In this document: piece after piece, positions 6,668 to 9,008 of the stretch
How positions within the stretch are numbered: position 1 is the stretch's first letter
Layout of the letters: each line of letters begins with the position of its first letter
From: Myxococcales bacterium
GTDB taxonomy: Bacteria > Myxococcota > Polyangia > HGW-17 > SLPX01
Direction: 5' to 3'
Assembly (NCBI GenBank): GCA_007131745.1
Contig: SLPX01000244.1
Location: 1-9,008, forward strand
DNA length: 9,008 bases
Translations under genes and position numbers: made by a program
Notes under the pieces: generated by a model
The model's database searches: none
The model's input: the letters and a program-made list of their open reading frames with translations, nothing else
Told to the model about the DNA's origin: nothing

Positions 6668-8995
6668 ATGATGATTTTCAGTTCCTGCACATTCAAAATC
6701 TTAAACACCGTGTTCTTGTTGTGTTTCATGTCCGCCGGATGCGGATCCCGGAAAACAACGGAAAAGAAAACCGATCCGGCCGGGGATGTTGCCCCTTCCG
6801 CTGCGCAACAGAAGGATCAATCCCCGAGATTGACTCATTACACCCTTCGCTCATTTCTAAAGGAAGCTCCCAGAGCCGAGCTTCGCCGAGATGGCGTTTT
6901 TATCGACATGGGTACCCGCGATGCTCACAAGTACACCCGCGGCGGATGGCGCACCGGGTGGCCGGATCCTGAATCAGAAGATGAAGTCCTTTTTCAACCG
7001 AGCGGACCGCGATCCCGGCTGGAGTTTTTCGACTTTGAAGGCGGAATATCAGAAATCGTCATGCGCATCCGGTCGAAAACGCCCAACCAGGCTCTTACCC
7101 TCTCAGGAAACAAGGGCATTATAGGGCAAAGAAAAATCCCTGAACAATGGACAAACGTCGTCTTTCCGCTGAAACAAAACCTGGAAAAGGGGTTTCAGAG
7201 AATTTCGTTCAGTTATTCGCAGCAAAAGAGCCGGGCCGCGGATATCGACTGGATATGGCTCAGAACCAAACCCGGGGGTTCGGAAGAAACCCCACCGGTG
7301 AAACCTAAAACCGACACAATAAACCTGGACAGGCCCATGAGGAGTTTAACCGGAACAAACCGTAGATCGTATGTCTTTCATATGGAGATCCCTGAAAACT
7401 CATTCTTGGTCTTTGACTACGGAGCAAAAGCCGAAACCGAGTTCACGGTAAAATTGGCGTCCGACAAAAACGGTGAAAAAGAAATCTTCAAAGAAAAAGC
7501 AAACGACGGAACTTGGCAAACAGCGAAGATCAATCTGGCGGATTGGGCGGGACATCCCGCAAGGATCGTGTTCCAAACAAGATCCGAAGAAAATGACGGG
7601 ATCGCGGGCTGGGGCGAACCCGAAATAATGCGCAAGGGAACCCGGACCCAACCTCCCGTCATCCCGCCGGGTGACAGGGCGCAAAACGTGATATTCATTG
7701 TGATAGACACCGCACGGCAGGACGTTTACTCCCCGTTCAACCCGGAAAGCAAGGTGAAAGCCCCTGCCATGGAAGAACTCGCCCGGGAGTCGACCTGGTT
7801 TTCAGAGGCCTACATAAACACACCTTGGACAAAACCCTCCATGGCCACCTTGTTCTCTTCTCTCTACGGACGCACGCACAATACCGTGGGATACCGCTGC
7901 AAACTTCCGGAAAACGTCCCGTTGATTTCCGAGCACCTCAAAACACACGGTTTTACAACCGCGGGATTCACTACTAACGCTTTCGTGTCGGACAACTTCG
8001 GATTCGAGCGAGGTTGGGACCACTTTTTAAACTACGCGCGCAAGGACCTCCCGACCGAAGCCGACCACGTGTACCGAGACGCTGCGAAATGGGTGAAAGA
8101 AAACAAATCCAACGGACGCTTCTTCCTCTACATCCAAACCATCGACCCACATGTTCCTTATGCCGTGCCGCCCGAATACCTGGCAAAATACTTTGACGGC
8201 GAATACAGGGGCAAACTTGGAGACGCGGTCACCGGCCAGGACACAAAGAACTTCCAGGCCGGAAGAATTCAACTAGACGAAACCGACAAAAAATACACGG
8301 TGGCGCTGTACAACGCGGAAATCACCTATCACGACCATTACATGGGAAAATTCATCGATGAACTCAAAAAAATGAACGTACTCGACGACACCCTGCTCGT
8401 GGTGGCCACGGATCACGGTGAAGAACTCTTTGAACGGGACGACCTGGGTCACGGTCATTCCCTGTATGAAGAACAAATAAAGAGCCCGTTCCTCTTGCGA
8501 TACCCGAAGCTCCTGAAAAAGAACCAACAGGTGAAGACTCCGGTGGAACTCGTGGATCTGGTCCCCACCATGCTCGACATCCTGGGAGCGCCTCAAATCA
8601 CCGATGCCGAAGGCATCTCGCTGTGGCCCGTAATCCACGGAACACAACCGGCTGAGAGCACCTATGTCATCGGGGAACTCACCCGCCACCCCCGCACTGT
8701 CAGACTCAAACGCGAGGGCAAATCCGTGCGCGTTGGCCGTTACAAGCTTCATTTCCACCGCAAAGGCAAAACACTTTACGACCTGCAAGAAGACCCGGGA
8801 GAAAAATCAGACCTGTCCAAAACCAAAACCATTGCGCTTCGCACATGTGAAGTGATGCTGGGTGAGGGGCTCGCCATACCGAACAAATCCCACCGTCTTG
8901 CCGGCGCGGTTTCCAGAAGACGGTTCAAGCCCTCCCGAGCGCAGGTCGACCCCGAACTTCGCCGGCAACTGGAAGCCTTGGCCTACACCAACTGA
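6668..8995 (+). CDS. Predicted lipoprotein with jelly-roll-like modules and a Thr-nucleophile sulfatase-fold domain
   Basis: A 775-residue protein from the first ATG of TTG-ATG-ATG (6665-6673); any of the three could start. A signal peptide ends at MSAGC, making Cys25 the probable lipidated residue (Ser at -3 is acceptable but not ideal). Residues about 55-200 and 215-322 look like two beta-sandwich modules; the second ends in AGWGEPEI, a motif I associate with modules preceding sulfatase domains. The sulfatase-fold domain starts at about 339 (NVIFIVIDTARQD, D347) and includes TPWTKPSMATLF (385-396), DPH (493-495), TDHGEE (581-586) and GHGHSLYEEQIKSP (594-607). The canonical [C/S]xPxR sulfatase signature reads T388-K-P-S-M: the nucleophile position is Thr and the Arg is Met, so formylglycine cannot form. 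A phosphodiesterase or phosphotransferase activity, as in other Thr-nucleophile members of the fold (LtaS, EptA), is more likely than sulfate ester hydrolysis. The C-terminus ends LRRQLEALAYTN. It is probably expressed partly from its own promoter. Confidence 0.88.
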   Translation: MMIFSSCTFKILNTVFLLCFMSAGCGSRKTTEKKTDPAGDVAPSAAQQKDQSPRLTHYTLRSFLKEAPRAELRRDGVFIDMGTRDAHKYTRGGWRTGWPDPESEDEVLFQPSGPRSRLEFFDFEGGISEIVMRIRSKTPNQALTLSGNKGIIGQRKIPEQWTNVVFPLKQNLEKGFQRISFSYSQQKSRAADIDWIWLRTKPGGSEETPPVKPKTDTINLDRPMRSLTGTNRRSYVFHMEIPENSFLVFDYGAKAETEFTVKLASDKNGEKEIFKEKANDGTWQTAKINLADWAGHPARIVFQTRSEENDGIAGWGEPEIMRKGTRTQPPVIPPGDRAQNVIFIVIDTARQDVYSPFNPESKVKAPAMEELARESTWFSEAYINTPWTKPSMATLFSSLYGRTHNTVGYRCKLPENVPLISEHLKTHGFTTAGFTTNAFVSDNFGFERGWDHFLNYARKDLPTEADHVYRDAAKWVKENKSNGRFFLYIQTIDPHVPYAVPPEYLAKYFDGEYRGKLGDAVTGQDTKNFQAGRIQLDETDKKYTVALYNAEITYHDHYMGKFIDELKKMNVLDDTLLVVATDHGEELFERDDLGHGHSLYEEQIKSPFLLRYPKLLKKNQQVKTPVELVDLVPTMLDILGAPQITDAEGISLWPVIHGTQPAESTYVIGELTRHPRTVRLKREGKSVRVGRYKLHFHRKGKTLYDLQEDPGEKSDLSKTKTIALRTCEVMLGEGLAIPNKSHRLAGAVSRRRFKPSRAQVDPELRRQLEALAYTN

Positions 8996-9008
8996 TCCCA
9001 CATCGATC

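Noticed and set aside
7826..7845. Classical formylglycine sulfatase active site
   Set aside because: The Cys/Ser of the signature is Thr and the following Arg is Met, so the modification could not take place; I call it sulfatase-fold, not sulfatase.
8273..8788. Open frame of 171 codons on the - strand inside the sulfatase-fold gene
   Set aside because: The opposite strand encodes conserved catalytic motifs (TDHGEE, LYEEQ) across this region, and the antisense frame has no family features or good start context.

Overview
The window holds six closely packed genes, all on the + strand. There are no RNA genes, CRISPR arrays, insertion sequences or phage genes. Moderate GC, Gram-negative-style N-terminal signals and overlapping gene ends point to a Gram-negative bacterium. 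The protein families, and a short C-terminal 'LxxLGY' tail on two products, remind me of Deltaproteobacteria/Desulfobacterota, Planctomycetes or uncultivated relatives. That assignment is a guess from family recollection, because no taxonomic marker is present.

Layout. At 1-1947 is the 3' part of an alkaline phosphatase (AP) superfamily phosphodiesterase/phosphotransferase; its start lies off the left edge. It overlaps by 8 bases a paralogous AP-superfamily enzyme with an N-terminal export or membrane signal (1940-3961). Next come a 102-residue protein built of repeated helix-Gly-Tyr-helix units (3967-4275), a 271-residue integral membrane protein with a large extracytoplasmic beta-rich domain (4290-5105), and a third, shorter AP-superfamily enzyme without a signal peptide (about 5135-6538). 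A 129-base gap follows, the only sizeable one, with a possible hairpin and a possible promoter. The last gene (about 6668-8995) encodes a predicted lipoprotein with two jelly-roll-like modules and a C-terminal sulfatase-fold domain whose nucleophile position is threonine instead of the Cys/Ser used to make formylglycine.

How they may work together. Four of six genes encode metal-dependent AP-superfamily enzymes that appear to use an unmodified Ser or Thr nucleophile. They are placed on different sides of the membrane and packed around one integral membrane protein and one small repeat protein. This fits a pathway that moves or removes a phospho-group (phosphodiester or phosphoalcohol) on a lipid, glycan or envelope polymer, with cytoplasmic and periplasmic steps. 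The chemistry class comes from the families; the substrate and the idea of one joint system are inference.
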